64,000 nt of DNA from Spiroplasma endosymbiont of Poecilobothrus nobilitatus (GCF_964030655.1 NZ_OZ034915.1:372001-436000); one strand, 5' to 3'; shown: positions 1-11,414, counted from the stretch's first letter. The notes: generated by a model not told the origin, from the sequence alone. Translations and numbers: made by a program.

Positions 1-225
1 AGGCGAATAAACAATTGAACCATTACTAATTCATCCATTACTTTCTAACATATTAGTAAATGTTTTGGTCATAACTGACTTACCACTTCCCGACTCACCA
101 ACAATTGCCAATGTTTCACCATCATAAATATCAAAAGAAATATTTTGAATAGCAGTTAAAACATTGGCACGAGTTTTAAATTTTATTATTAATTTTTTAA
201 TTGAAATAACAATTTCTTTTTCCAT
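1..225 (-). CDS. oppD: Oligopeptide ABC transporter ATP-binding protein OppD (N-terminal part)
   Basis: ATPase subunit that energises peptide uptake from the cytoplasmic face of the membrane. The first 75 or so codons are in the window and the gene runs off the left edge. The Walker A motif GESGSGKS lies near residues 43-50. The start is the ATG at 223-225, preceded by AGGAG a few bases upstream. The stretch before the window edge is read through an in-frame TGA (Trp) at 31-33. It follows oppC on the same strand with a short gap, so it belongs to the oppBCD operon. OppD rather than OppF is inferred from its position directly after OppC. Confidence 0.82.
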
Positions 226-255
226 AAAGCAATATCTCCTTTTAATACATTATTT

Positions 256-1248
256 TTATTTATAATAGTTTTTGGGGTCTAATGAGTCAGCAAATACTTT
301 TCCGAATAAGAAAAATAAAACCGATGTTCCAGCAATAAAACAAATAGGAATAATTAATAAATGTGGATAATCTTGTCACTTACTAGATGCTAATACTTCA
401 TTTAAAATAAATCCTAATGTTGTATTTTCATGTCCTTGGTCAAAACCAAAGTTAAAGTAATTTAATGTTGAATCAATTGCAATAGCCATTGGCACAGCAA
501 AGGATGCTGTTTGAATAATTAATGGTAAAATTCGTGGCATAATATTTTTTGTCACAATTTTTGGTCTAGATGTTCCTAACATTTTTGAAGCAAGATTATA
601 TTCGACATTTCGGACTAAAATAATTTGTACTCGAATAACCTCTGCCAAAGTAATTCAACTAGTAAGTGATACGACAAAAATGATAACAGGCATTGTTTTA
701 CCTAAAGCAAAAATAATAATTAATCATAAAATTAGTGTTGGTACTAAATTTAAAAAGCGTGTAATTTCAATAAATAAAATATCAAATTTTTTATAAAATC
801 CTCAAATTGAACCAACAATAACGCCAATTAAAATTTTAATTAAGGCAATTATTAATGTAAATAATAAAGTTGTTCGCATTCCAATTCAAATTTTATCTCA
901 ATAATTCTCACCATTCATCCCCAGTCCAAATAAATAAGTTGCATTTGGATCTAAAGGTTGTTGATAATTGGAAATTGGTAAATCAGCAGGTAATGGGTTC
1001 GCAACTTTACCAATTGGGACAATCGCTGTTAATAAGATAATTGCAAGCAATAATAATAAACAAACAATAAATGTTTTTTTAGTAATTAAAATTTGACCAA
1101 CTACTTTTCAATAACGATATGATTTCGTTTAAATTCGTTCATTCTCTTCTAGTTGGGGGCCAACAATTTCAAATAAACTTGGATCTAAATTATTAATATC
1201 ATAACTTTGAAAATCAAGTAACTCTTCATCTGTAACTCTTCGCATCAT
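256..1248 (-). pseudogene. oppC: Oligopeptide ABC transporter permease OppC, interrupted by one in-frame TAA
   Basis: Inner-membrane permease subunit of the peptide importer. The frame from ATG 1246-1248 to TAA 256-258 is 331 codons including the stop, with many TGA Trp codons. It shows an N-terminal cytosolic tail, a first membrane helix around residues 55-75, and the binding-protein-dependent permease domain in the C-terminal half, with the EAA-type loop near NLASKMLGTSRPK. A single TAA at 1129-1131 (codon 40) interrupts an otherwise continuous frame, just before the first membrane helix. Reinitiation downstream cannot be excluded. TAAAGAGAGGAG precedes the start, and the gene sits between oppB and oppD. 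A C-to-T change of a CAA Gln codon would explain the stop. Confidence 0.78.
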
Positions 1249-1261
1249 CTTACTCCTCTCT

Positions 1262-2374
1262 TTATTTTGTTAATTTTACTCGTGGGTCTAATATCGCCAT
1301 CATAATATCGGCTATTAAACTAGTAACAATTCCAGCTGTTGCTGTTAATAAAATATATCCCATGACAACAAAGGAATCCTTGTTTCCAACGCCCGAGACA
1401 ATAAATTTACTCATCCCTGGAATTGCTCAATTTTGTTCAGCAAAGATACTCGCCCCAAAAATTGTTGTTACAAAAGCTGCTGGTAATAAACGAAAAATTC
1501 GAATCCCCGCATTACGGAAAATATGAATATAGAAAATATAACGATTAGTCATTCCTTTTGATAGGGCAAACTTAGTATAATCAGCCGTCATTTCATCAAT
1601 AACATATCGTCTTGTATTAATAACAATTGGTGGTGTTATCATTAAAAAAATTGCAAACACTGGTCAAAATTTAGTATGAAAAGTTCCCGAACTAAATAAA
1701 CCATGAGCATAAAAAACATTAATTGAAATTAAATAAATTCCTGCGACTAAAACAACCGGTGGAATTGCTAAAAAGATAATTGACCCAGCATTAATAGTAT
1801 TATCAACACCACGTTCTTTATTTTTTGCAGCAATGATTCCTAATGGCACACCAATTAAATAAGCTAATAACACCGCAACTGACCCAAAACCAAATAAATA
1901 CGGGATTGCTAGCGCAAAGATATCTGACACCAATTCTCCTGGTTGTGCTACTGCTGTTGAAAAAACAACTCCTAAGTAAAATCATGTTGTAAATTTTTCA
2001 CCAACTAATTCACCAGTTATTGGGTCAAAAGCACTATTAATAATTATTGTTTTTTTAATAAAAGGCATAATATTTCGTAAATATGTTCCTAATTGACTTC
2101 AAATTGAGCCATATACTCCAAAAATTTTCATTCTTTGTTCCAATAAAGCATTATATTCTGGTGTACCTGGTAAAATATTTAATTTATCAATATCAATGTC
2201 TTTAATATAAATATCATCAGGAGTTACTAATCGCAATAAAATAAAAATTACACAAATTGCTAGCAATAAAGTAATAATTGCAAAAAAGATTCTTTTTAAT
2301 GAATAACCTATTAATGGAAAACGATCAAAAAACTCCCGGCGGTGATGATTAAAAATTGCCATTTTATATTTCAT
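1262..2374 (-). CDS. oppB: Oligopeptide ABC transporter permease OppB
   Basis: Permease partner of OppC. From the ATG at 2372-2374 the frame is 371 codons including the stop, with TGA codons as Trp. A membrane helix near residues 25-50 is followed by an extracytoplasmic loop, then the permease domain (IPYLFGFGSVAVLLAYLIGVP onward) and an EAA-like loop near MTADYTKFALSKGM. The reading frame stays open upstream of this ATG to at least about 2628 without another ATG, and no good ribosome-binding site precedes 2374. The true N-terminus may therefore be longer and may have been cut off by the IS3 copy that starts at 2653. oppC begins 13 bases after the stop. How it is transcribed now is unclear. 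Confidence 0.8.
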
Positions 2375-2681
2375 TTCATTAAAAAGTGATGTTCGTTTAT
2401 TTGCTTGTTGATAATCTAAATCAACATTAACAAACTTGTTATCATATTCTTTACTAATATCAAAATTGGTTTTAGAAATATCTTTCTCTTTTTTAATATT
2501 TTTTCATATATTTTTTCCCTCGCTAGCTCTAAGGAAAAATAAAATGTCTCTTTTATCAAATTTTAATAAAATAATGTGCTTAAAATAACTTATTCAAAAA
2601 TAATGTACTTGATACAAAATATAATTTTATATTATGTAATTATATTTTACTTTGGAATTGCAACACTTTTTAGGACACTTT

Positions 2682-3461
2682 TTATATAGACATTTGTTTT
2701 CTAAAAGTAACTGGAAATAAATAATTTAAACTGCCATGAATTCGAATATTGTTATATCAATGCACAAAATCAAAAAGTTCGTATTTTAATTGTGTTAAAT
2801 TTTTAAATTTTTTACCCTTAATAAATTCAGTTTTAAAAGTTTTGTAAGTTGTTTCAGCCACAGCATTATCATAAGGGCAGCCTTTATTGCTTAATGATCT
2901 TTTAATATTAAAAGTTATTAAAATTTCATCAATGATTTTATTTTTAAACTCATTACCACGATCAGTATGAAATAGAGTTATTTGATTTAATGGTCGTGTT
3001 ATTTTATGAAAAGCTTGTTGGACCAGTTCGGCTGCTTTATTCGGCCCAGCACTATAACCAATTATTTCACGATTAAACAAGTCAATTAATAAACAAATAT
3101 AATGTCATTTAGCGCCAACTTGAACATATGTTAAATCACTAACAATAACTTCATTAGGTTTTTTGTTGTTAAATTGACGATTTAAAATATTATTAATTTG
3201 GTCATTATTGACTGTTGTTTTATGATTATGATATTTTAATTTGGTGTATTTAGAAACCAAATTATTTTTGATCATAAAAAATCTGATTTTTCGCCGCGAT
3301 AAGATGATATCTTTTCTGTTTAAAATAACTTTAATTTTGCGAGCCCAATAAATTTTGCGACTTTTATTAAAGGTACTGATAATTTCTTGTTCATAATTAT
3401 TAACTTGCTTGTTAATACATTTATTAGTTTGATAATAATACGTTGATTTTGATAAACCCAA
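2682..3461 (-). CDS. IS3-family transposase OrfB (copy 1)
   Basis: DDE integrase-core (rve) protein with the HTH_21-like N-terminal region. The core shows VSDLTYV (first Asp), HTDRGNEF (second Asp) and the downstream Glu in DNAVAETTYK. There is no ATG at the beginning of the frame. OrfB is probably made as an OrfAB fusion by -1 slippage on the A-run at the end of orfA, as is usual in this family; TTG at 3459-3461 is the first possible independent start. The catalytic ORF is open, but orfA of this copy is broken. Confidence 0.78.
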
Positions 3462-3514
3462 AATCTTACATATTTTTCTTACTGAATATTTTGTTTTGTT
3501 GTTATTAATTATTG

Positions 3515-3793
3515 TTATTTTTTGGCCATTATCAGTGCGGCTTGCTTTAAAATGTCATTTTCCATTTTCAAGTCTTTAAGTTATTTTCGTAAAGTTATTA
3601 TTTCATTTTCTTCTAGTGTGCGATTGTCTTTTGCTTTAAATGAACCAGAATTATTATAATTTTTAACTCAACTATAAATAGTTGGTTTTGGTAAATTATA
3701 TTCTTGCCCTAGATTAATAACACTTTTACCATTTTTATATAGCATGACAATTTGTTTTTTAAATTCTTCAGAGTATGAAGTTTTATTTCCCAT
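3515..3793 (-). pseudogene. IS3-family OrfA (copy 1), nonsense mutation
   Basis: Helix-turn-helix and leucine-zipper subunit (TSYSEEFKK start, [16 protein letters not shown] recognition helix region). TAA at 3581-3583 replaces the GAA seen at the same place in the other copies, inside the zipper region. Confidence 0.75.
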
Positions 3794-3874
3794 TTTTATA
3801 TTCCTTCTTTCTTAATAATTTTATCTAATTTTGAAGTCTATATAATTATGGTCCTAATAATTGTAGCCTATCCA

Positions 3875-3940
3875 AATTTTAGTTCCCGTAATACTACCAT
3901 AATTTTCTAATGTATTTAATAATTGATTAATAGCGTTCAT
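3875..3940 (-). pseudogene. N-terminal stub of an unidentified gene cut by IS3 copy 1
   Basis: Reading leftward from ATG 3938-3940 gives MNAINQLLNTLENYGSITG and then the IS end, so about 21 codons of a host gene remain. The rest is not found on the other side of the IS. The start resembles those of several membrane proteins, including PTS permeases, but the piece is too short to assign. The remaining bases up to 4146 hold only AT-rich sequence, presumably including the promoter of the next plus-strand gene. Confidence 0.35.
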
Positions 3941-4146
3941 ACTATTATCCTCATCAACGTAATGTTATCTACTAAATAAATTAGTCATACACTATTTGAA
4001 ACATATACTATTTTTGAAAATTATTGTAGTTTTTAACTAAATTTATTTCATAAAATTTTATTTTTAAGACATTTGCCTTTCTGCAATAATTTACAACTTT
4101 TAACAAATGTGCTAATATAAGTAATATTAATAGGAAGAGAAAGACT

Positions 4147-7100
4147 ATGAAAAAAAATATTCTAACGATTTTAAGTGAGTACAAAAAACGACTATTAAAT
4201 GATAAAACGGTGGGAGACATTTTTTTAACCAAAATTAACACAAAAAGTAAAAATATTTTTAATTTCTTAGACTTATTATTTTTATCAAACCAAGACCCAG
4301 AAAAAGTTTGAAAAGATATTAATAAGAAAGAAAATCTTATTATTACTAAATTATCTGGAGAAACAATTATGGAAATTTTTTGTTACGTTGGAGGAATTAT
4401 TAACAAAAGTAAAAATGATGCAGAATTTGCTTCACACTTAAAGCAACATGCATTTAATAAGTATCCCATTTTGCATTATTCAAAAATTCTTGAATTTATT
4501 TTTACATTGTTTGTTAAGAAGGATGGGAAAAAAGTTAGTGAAGAAAGTTTATTAAACTTAGAAAAAATTATTAGTGAAGAAACAACAAAAATTTTTAATA
4601 AATTTACTCGAATTTTGCAAGATGCTAAATTATATTACTTTGAACGAAACATTAATCCATTATATATTGGTTGACCATACATTGAAGGGCTAACACAATC
4701 ACAAAAAGTTTTTCGTGCACCATTATTATTGTGACCACTTAATGAACTTAGTCGCACAAAAAATAAAATTGTTTTAGCAACGAAACATGATGAAATTTTA
4801 TTAAATTCAGCAATTCGTTTAAGTCAAATTAAAGATAGTAATTATAATGTTGCAGAATTTAGTTTTGATTCCCTAACTTTAACGGATGATATTTTTCAAA
4901 AAGCAATTAATGATTTAAAAAAATTAGGATTTAAGATTAAAAATGAAGATAAAATAAATCATTTATACAATTTAAATTACTACAAACAAAACGAGCAATT
5001 ATGTTCTAATATTGTTGATAACTTTGATAAATATTTAACCAATAATTATCAAGTTAATAATTTAGGATTAGTATTTGATTGTTATCTTGGAATGTATAAT
5101 ATTTCATCAACAACATTATATCGCGATTATTGTGATTTAGAGAAAGTTTCTGATCATTCTGTTAGTCAAATTTTTCAAAATGAATATAATATTGAAGAGG
5201 ATTGAGCAGAAAACCAACTACGATATCAAGAAGAATTAAATGAAAGAACAGTAATGGCAATTAACAATTATGATATTTCCCAAAAAGTGGCCATTAAGAA
5301 AGCATTAGAAAAAAATACAATTATTCAAGGACCACCTGGAACAGGAAAATCTCAAACAATTAGTAATTTAATTGTTAATAATTTATGCCGTGGAGAACGA
5401 GTTCTATTTTGCGCGGAAAAACAAGATGCAATTAAAGTTGTTTATAATAATATGAAAAAAATTCAAAATTATTGTTTAATGATTACTAACTTAGAAGAAA
5501 AAGAGAGTTTTTATCAAAAAATTTTAGATAGTATTAATAATATTAATCAATTATATCCAGAAGTAGAAAGTGCAATGTATCTAACTAAAATGGATCAGTT
5601 ATTTGATAATATTAAGAAATATAAAATTTTTGCGCGCCAAAATACTTATCAAGATTATTTACAATTTTTAAATAATGTTAAGGACCATCCACTATCATTA
5701 GATTTTGAATTATTAAGTCAATTTTATTATTTTGAATTAGAATATGAGGATTATTGTCGTCATTGTCATCGAATTTATCAAAATACAATGATAGTTCAAA
5801 AATTTTTAGCATTGTTTAATGATTTTCCGCATTTTGCAGAAATTTATCATCGTTTTCGAGCAAAAGAATTTAAAAAAATGTTAAAAAAAGCAGAAGGTTT
5901 AAAACCGCGTAAATTTTTAGCTTTAATATTTAATGTATTAAAAAATAATATTGTTAGTTATACGATTAATAGTGTTGATGAAAATAAATTTAATTTATTT
6001 AAAATTGAGGAAGCAGCTTTAATTGATGCATTAACAATGGAATTTAAAAATATTGATTATTTTGTTAATCGTTTAGAATTGATTGACCAAAATGATCGTC
6101 TTCGTCATGAAGACAAAAATTATAACTTATATGCTTACTTAGGAACTGTTGTTAAAACTGAAGCAGATATGCCATTAATTTATCAACATTATTTTGTTCA
6201 TTGTTATCAAACAGAACATGCTGAGTTATTAAAAGTTGGAACTTTAAATTGACGAGAAGAACTAACTAAATTAAGCAATCAATCAATGGTTAATACAACG
6301 GAATATTTAACTTATTTATACCATCAACAAATCCGGGATGTTATTAAAGCAAATTTTATTGAAACATTGCCTAAAATTATTGAAGAATGTCGAAAGAAAA
6401 CAAAACGGTCAATTACTTATTTTTTTAAAAATAATTATGAATTAATTAAAATTTTATTTTTTGTTATTATGGTAACCCCAGATATTGCCTCGCAATTATT
6501 ACCATTAAATCATCAAGAGTTTGACCAATTAATTTTTGATGAAGCATCACAAATTTTTGTTGAGCGAGCAATTCCAATTATTTATCGGGCAGAACGAATT
6601 TTAGTTGCTGGGGATAAAAAACAATTAGGACCAACAAATTTCTTTTCATCACGGTTTGATTATGATGGGTTAGAACAAAACGAAGAATTATTAGCCCTTG
6701 AAACAACCTTAACTGATAATAGTTTACTTGACTTTGCTAGTAAGCAATATAATTCTAGTATGTTACGGTTCCATTACCGGTCAAAGTATAGTGAGTTAAT
6801 TAATTTTTCAAATGCCGCTTTCTATGATAATAATTTAATTATGATTTCAAATAAGACAAAAAAAGATTTTCCGTTAAAATTAATTGATGTTCCCGATGGG
6901 GTATGAAAAAACCGTGGTAATATTCCTGAAGCAAAACGTATTGTTATGTTACTAAAAGAAATTATTATAACTCGAAAACAACAAGAAACAATAGGGGTTG
7001 TTACTTTTAATGAAGTGCAAAAAAACTTAATTTGACAATATTTAACTGAGGAATTTGAAAAAAAACCAGCATTAGAACAAGAATTACATCGAATGCATAA

Positions 7101-7809
7101 TGGACGTAATGAAGGATTATTTGTTAAAAATCTTGAAAATATTCAAGGTGATGAACGCGATATTATTATTTTTTCAATTGGTTTTGCCCGGGATGAAAAT
7201 AATAAATTTGCGCAATTTTTTGGTCCTTTATCGCAATCAGGCGGTGAGAATCGCTTAAATGTGGCAATTACGCGGGCTAAAGAAAAAATTTATATTGTTA
7301 AGTCATTTCCATCAGCATTAATTTCAGAAGATTCAAAACATCCTGGCCCACGGTACTTTAAATATTATTTAGAGTATGTTGAACAATTAAACCGTGGTAA
7401 AGATCAAGAAGACAAAGTATTAGCAAAGTTAACAACAGCAAAAAGTTATGACCAAGAACAGCAAATTTCTAAAATTAATCGACAATTTACAACAGAAGTT
7501 GCGGCTGCTTTAACAGCAGTCTTAAGTGGTTATGAACGTTATCAAATTGCAACATATACAGTGCAAGGAACTTATCAAATTGATGTTACGGTATATGATC
7601 AGAAAAAGGACCATTATGTATTAGGCATTATTTGTGATGATTTAACATATCCAATTGGGGTTGAACAAAAAGAATATGATTTTTATCGTCAAAAGTATTT
7701 GGTTGACCGCGGGTGAAAAATTGAAGCAATTTTACATAGTAATTGGTTATTTAAAAATTACCAAGCAGATATTATTAATAGGATTGTACAAAAAATTATT
7801 GGTAAATAG
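4147..7809 (+). CDS. DUF4011-type superfamily 1 helicase with C-terminal REase-like domain (1220 aa)
   Basis: One continuous TGA=Trp frame from ATG 4147 (GGAAGAG upstream) to TAG 7807-7809. The N-terminal 370 residues show the DUF4011-like signature GWPYIEG...RAPLLLWPL. The helicase part has Walker A GPPGTGKS near residue 395, Walker B IFDEAS near 797, motif III VAGDKKQLGPTNFF, HYRS, QGDERDIIIFS and LNVAITRAKEKIYIV. Residues from about 1120 resemble the Vsr/MTES_1575-type endonuclease fold of such helicases (IDVTVYD, LGIICDD, YDFYRQKYLVDRGWKI). The Glu usual in the GIECDG motif is Ile here, so nuclease activity is doubtful. The same domain order is known in some antiphage helicases, but related proteins are also common in mollicutes, so defence is a hypothesis. 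Confidence 0.82.
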
Positions 7810-7817
7810 GGGGCCTT

Positions 7818-9314
7818 ATGAAATTTGATTTAACTAAAATTAAAAAAATGAAAAATCTTAAGGATTTAGAAATATATTTATTTAAAACATATTTACCAAA
7901 AAATGGTAATCGGATTATTAAAGCAGAATTATTAAATTTAATTCATACTTATTTTTCAACCGTAACTTCTGACCAGGCAAATCAATTTATTACATTATTA
8001 AAAGATAACCGGGTTATTTTTCTGCGCGGATATCATTATGTTGGTAATGAAACATTAGAATCATTTAGTCGGCAAGAACAAGAAAAAGAAGAAATAGTTG
8101 AATCACCCGTGTTGCGTTCAACAGAATCAATTGCGAAATTAAGTTCCAATTATGAACAAAAAGAAAAACCAGCTTTAAAAGCAAAAGCAACATTACCACG
8201 CAAAACAATTGATTTTAGTAGTCTATCTTTTCCAGACCGGTATCTAAATTTTATTCAATTATTATATCCAATTAAAAATGAAAAGGAAAAACCAATAATT
8301 GCTTTACATGATATTCCTGATTTAATAGTTAATAATCCTTCTAATGAAGAAAAATATTTTAAATTTAACAAACAACATATTATGGCAAATGATGACGATA
8401 ATTATATTGACCAAACAAAACGGAATATTATTTTAAAAGATGACCCTGAACCAATTGTAGAAGAATCTTCGGAATGAACAACTATTAAACCAGAAAAGTT
8501 AACATTTGATTTTTCTAATCCAACTAGTTCCGAAGCAATTTGACGAAAAATGAGTATTAGTCAATATCGAAAATATTTTTTATCATATCATCAAATTATG
8601 CCGTTTCAATACCAAGGGTTGAATAAGTTTTTTATTGATTATTTATTATCTTTACCAATTAATGATAAATTAATTACAAATTATTATAGTAATGTAATTG
8701 TGAATAAAAAAATTTATCAAGCTTTGTATTATAATTATTTACGAAACCGGATTAAGTATGCCTTTTTAATTGATTATAATTTATTTTATGATGTTCCTTT
8801 AATTCAAAAGAACCTTGATAAATATCATAAAGAAGTTAAAACAGCTGCTGAAAACATTATTCTTAATTTATTTATGCAATTTTTAAGTTCAACTTTTAAT
8901 GTTAATGAAAAAAAATTACAAATTAGTTCAGAAGTTATTAGTCAAATTAAAGATTTTTATTGATCATTTAATCAAAAAATGCATTTATTTGAATTTAAAG
9001 ATTATATTTTTTCCACAAACCCAAAATGAAAAGAAGAATATGCAATTAATTTTATTAACTTTTTTGAAGGATATAAATTTACTTCAAATCAACAAGCAAT
9101 TAATTTAATTATTGATCATTTGGAAAGTGATAAATTATTAGAATTATTAAAAGAAAATATTAATAAAATTAACTTTAAAAAAACAACAATTAATAACCAT
9201 GTCCTATGATATGATGTTAAAACTAGTTGTCATTTATTAGATAATGAATTAACATATATTAAAGGAAATTTGTTAAATAATATTCAAACTATTTTTGAAG
9301 AAACAATTAGTTAA
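7818..9314 (+). CDS. Hypothetical protein encoded with the DUF4011 helicase (498 aa)
   Basis: Begins nine bases after the helicase stop; the AGGGGG that overlaps that stop is its ribosome-binding site, so the two are almost certainly co-transcribed and probably act together. The frame has several TGA Trp codons and ends at TAA 9312-9314. I do not recognise the family. The N-terminal 80 residues look like a small helical domain (LYTYL-like helices ending in RVIFLRGYHYVG). Residues 85-190 are charged and probably flexible, and the C-terminal 250 residues are rich in Tyr, Phe and Asn and predicted mostly helical. No signal peptide, membrane segment or catalytic motif is visible. A terminator follows directly. 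Confidence 0.7.
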
Positions 9315-9315
9315 A

Positions 9316-9350
9316 AAATGCTATTAAGATTAACTTAATAGCATTTTTTT
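9316..9350 (+). terminator. Rho-independent terminator after the helicase operon
   Basis: An 11-base stem, ATGCTATTAAG pairing with CTTAATAGCAT around a short loop, followed by a run of T. It lies directly after the stop at 9314. Confidence 0.85.
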
Positions 9351-9376
9351 AATTAAATATTTAGAAAAAATTTTTT

Positions 9377-9937
9377 TTATAACATTTTATCTAAAAAATG
9401 TCATACTTTTTTAAAGTAATTATTGGCCGATGTCATATAACTCTCTACTGTTTTTAATGATTCACTAGTAAAATGTTTAATATCATCTCAGTGTGAGTAA
9501 GCATAATAACCACCATAAATAGCTGCTCCAATTGCTAATGATATTCCTAAAGTTTCAGCAGCTGTTCCTAATGACCCAGCAAGAATTCCCCCCCATCGCT
9601 GTTGGCACTGATAACGCTCAGCTGCTACTGTCATAGCTTCATTGCTTAATAAAATTTCAGCTGTTGAACTTGCTGCTTCTTCTAAAGTAATCATTGCATC
9701 AGCAATTACATCACTAGTTAATTTTTTACCAGCATAAATTGCTTTCTCAATTGTTACAATTAATGTTGAATTAGCATTAAGAATTCCTGATACTTCTCTC
9801 GTAACAAGATCAATCATCGATGATGCATTATCTTGAATAATATATGTTCCAGCCGGAATAACTGTTGCAGCTGCACTAGTTGCTACGCTGCTTATAAATC
9901 CTACTAACTAACTTAAAATACCTAATAATGTTCCCAT
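9377..9937 (-). pseudogene. Ala/Thr-rich putative membrane protein with an early in-frame TAG
   Basis: The frame from ATG 9935-9937 to TAA 9377-9379 would give about 186 residues, but codon 10 is TAG (9908-9910). A downstream ATG at 9815-9817 would give 146 residues, without a strong ribosome-binding site. The product is rich in Ala, Ser, Thr and Ile. Its first 40 residues are hydrophobic (LVGFISSVATSAAATVIPAG), the middle looks amphipathic (IEKAIYAGKKLTSDVIADAM) and a glycine-zipper-like membrane segment lies near the end (GGILAGSLGTAAETLGISL). No family is recognised; a pore-forming or phage-related membrane protein is possible. A dispersed repeat lies about 100 bases upstream of the start. 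Confidence 0.5.
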
Positions 9938-10044
9938 AGTATTTTTCTTTCTTTCTTAAATTATATTTTTAATATTTTTTGATAAATTTTAGTACAAATG
10001 CAACTGTATACTTTATTTATAACTTTTTTTCAGGCAAAAAAACA

Positions 10045-10150
10045 AGAATATTAGAGTGCGTCCATTTTAGTAAGTACTAATAAAAAGTATTTACTATTTT
10101 TTTAATTATATCTTTTTATTTACGATTTGAATATCATGTATTTCATTTTA
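10045..10150 (-). repeat. Dispersed ~100-bp repeat, copy A
   Basis: Read on the minus strand it matches 24817-24920 closely: ATGATATTCAAATCGTAAA, then AAAAAGATATAATTA, then ACTTTTTATTAGTACTTACT and a G/C-containing tail GGACGCACTCTA. A shorter version is at 47967-48035. It contains GATATAAT, which could be a -10 element, but its neighbours differ, so its role is unknown. Confidence 0.6.
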
Positions 10151-10221
10151 AAACATCTTGTATATATTCTTAATGTGAATTATATATTTTATTGGAATAG
10201 CAACACTTTTTAGGACACTTT

Positions 10222-11001
10222 TTATATAGACATTTGTTTTCTAAAAGTAACTGGAGATAAATAATTTAAACTGCCATGAATTCGAATATTGTTATATCAA
10301 TGCACAAAATCAAAAAGTTCGTATTTTAATTGTGTTAAATTTTTAAATTTTTTACCCTTAATAAATTCAGTTTTAAAAGTTTTGTAAGTTGTTTCAGCCA
10401 CAGCATTATCATAAGGGCAGCCTTTATTGCTTAATGATCTTTTAATATTAAAAGTTATTAAAATTTCATCAATGATTTTATTTTTAAACTCATTACCACG
10501 ATCAGTATGAAATAGAGTTATTTGATTTAATGGTCGTGTTATTTTATGAAAAGCTTGTTGGACCAGTTCGGCTGTTTTATTCGACCCAGCACTATAACCA
10601 ATTATTTCACGATTAAACAAGTCAATTAATAAACAAATATAATGTCATTTAGCGCCAACTTTAACATATGTTAAATCACTAACAATAACTTCATTAAGTT
10701 TTTTGTTGTTAAATTGACGATTTAAAATATTATTAATTTGGTCATTATTGACTGTTGTTTTATGATTATGATATTTTAATTTGGTGTATTTAGAAACCAA
10801 ATTATTTTTGATCATAAAGAATCTGATTTTTCGCCGCGATAAGATGATATCTTTTCTGTTTAAAATAACTTTAATTTTGCGAGCCCCATAAATTTTGCGA
10901 CTTTTATTAAAGGCACTGATAATTTCTTGTTCATAATTATTAACTCGCTTGTTAATACATTTATTAGTTTGATAATAATACGTTAATTTTGATAAACCCA
11001 A
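10222..11001 (-). CDS. IS3-family transposase OrfB (copy 2)
   Basis: Integrase-core transposase, stop TAA at 10222-10224, catalytic Asp-Asp-Glu region intact (VSDLTYV, HTDRGNEF, VAETTYK). In the preceding orfA the last codons GCC AAA AAA TAA offer an A6 slippery site; a -1 shift there joins orfA to this frame without a stop, giving an OrfAB transposase of about 370 residues. Trp codons are TGA. Confidence 0.85.
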
Positions 11002-11054
11002 AATCTTACATATTTTTCTTACTGAATATTTTGTTTTGTTGTTATTAATTATTG

Positions 11055-11333
11055 TTATTTTTTGGCCATTATCAGTGCGGCTTGCTTTAAAATGTCATTT
11101 TCCATTTTCAAGTCTTTAAGTTCTTTTCGTAAAGTTATTATTTCATTTTCTTCTAGTGTGCGATTGTCTTTTGCTTTAAATGAACCAGAATTATTATAAT
11201 TTTTAACTAAACTATAAATAGTTGGTTTTGGTAAATTATATTCTTGCCCTATATTAATAACACTTTTACCATTTTTATATAGCATGACAATTTTTTTTTT
11301 AAATTCTTCAGAGTATGAAGTTTTATTTCCCAT
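11055..11333 (-). CDS. IS3-family OrfA, HTH protein (copy 2)
   Basis: 92 residues, ATG 11331-11333, with AAGAAAGAAGGAATATAAAA upstream as the ribosome-binding region. An N-terminal helix-turn-helix ([20 protein letters not shown]) is followed by a C-terminal leucine-zipper heptad region ([20 protein letters not shown]) expected to drive multimerisation and binding of the inverted repeats. Confidence 0.85.
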   Translation of the reverse strand: MGNKTSYSEEFKKKIVMLYKNGKSVINIGQEYNLPKPTIYSLVKNYNNSGSFKAKDNRTLEENEIITLRKELKDLKMENDILKQAALIMAKK

Positions 11334-11414
11334 TTTTATATTCCTTCTTTCTTAATAATTTTATCTAATTTTGAAGTCTATATAATTATGGTCCTAATAA
11401 TTGTAGCCTATCCA

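Larger units (their letters stand above)
2653..3874 (-). mobile_element. IS3-family element, copy 1 (1222 bp)
   Basis: One of six 1222-bp copies in the window. Imperfect terminal inverted repeats are TGGAATTGCAACACTTTTTA at the left end and, read inward from the right end, TGGATAGGCTACAATTATTA. Flanking bases (ACTT left, AATT right) give no target duplication. It separates the oppB reading frame from the first codons of another minus-strand gene at 3875-3940. Confidence 0.9.
10193..11414 (-). mobile_element. IS3-family element, copy 2 (1222 bp, both ORFs open)
   Basis: Left end TGGAATAGCAACACTTTTTA at 10193, right end ...GTAGCCTATCCA at 11414. It is the only copy in the window with no stop in orfA or orfB, so it is the likeliest active source. 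It is inserted into, and has removed the left end of, an IS1595-like element that continues at 11415. Confidence 0.92.

Noticed and set aside
4008-4241. Minus-strand 77-codon ORF with a hydrophobic stretch
   Set aside because: It overlaps the start of the helicase gene, has no ribosome-binding site and its hydrophobicity comes from reading A/T-rich codons antisense.
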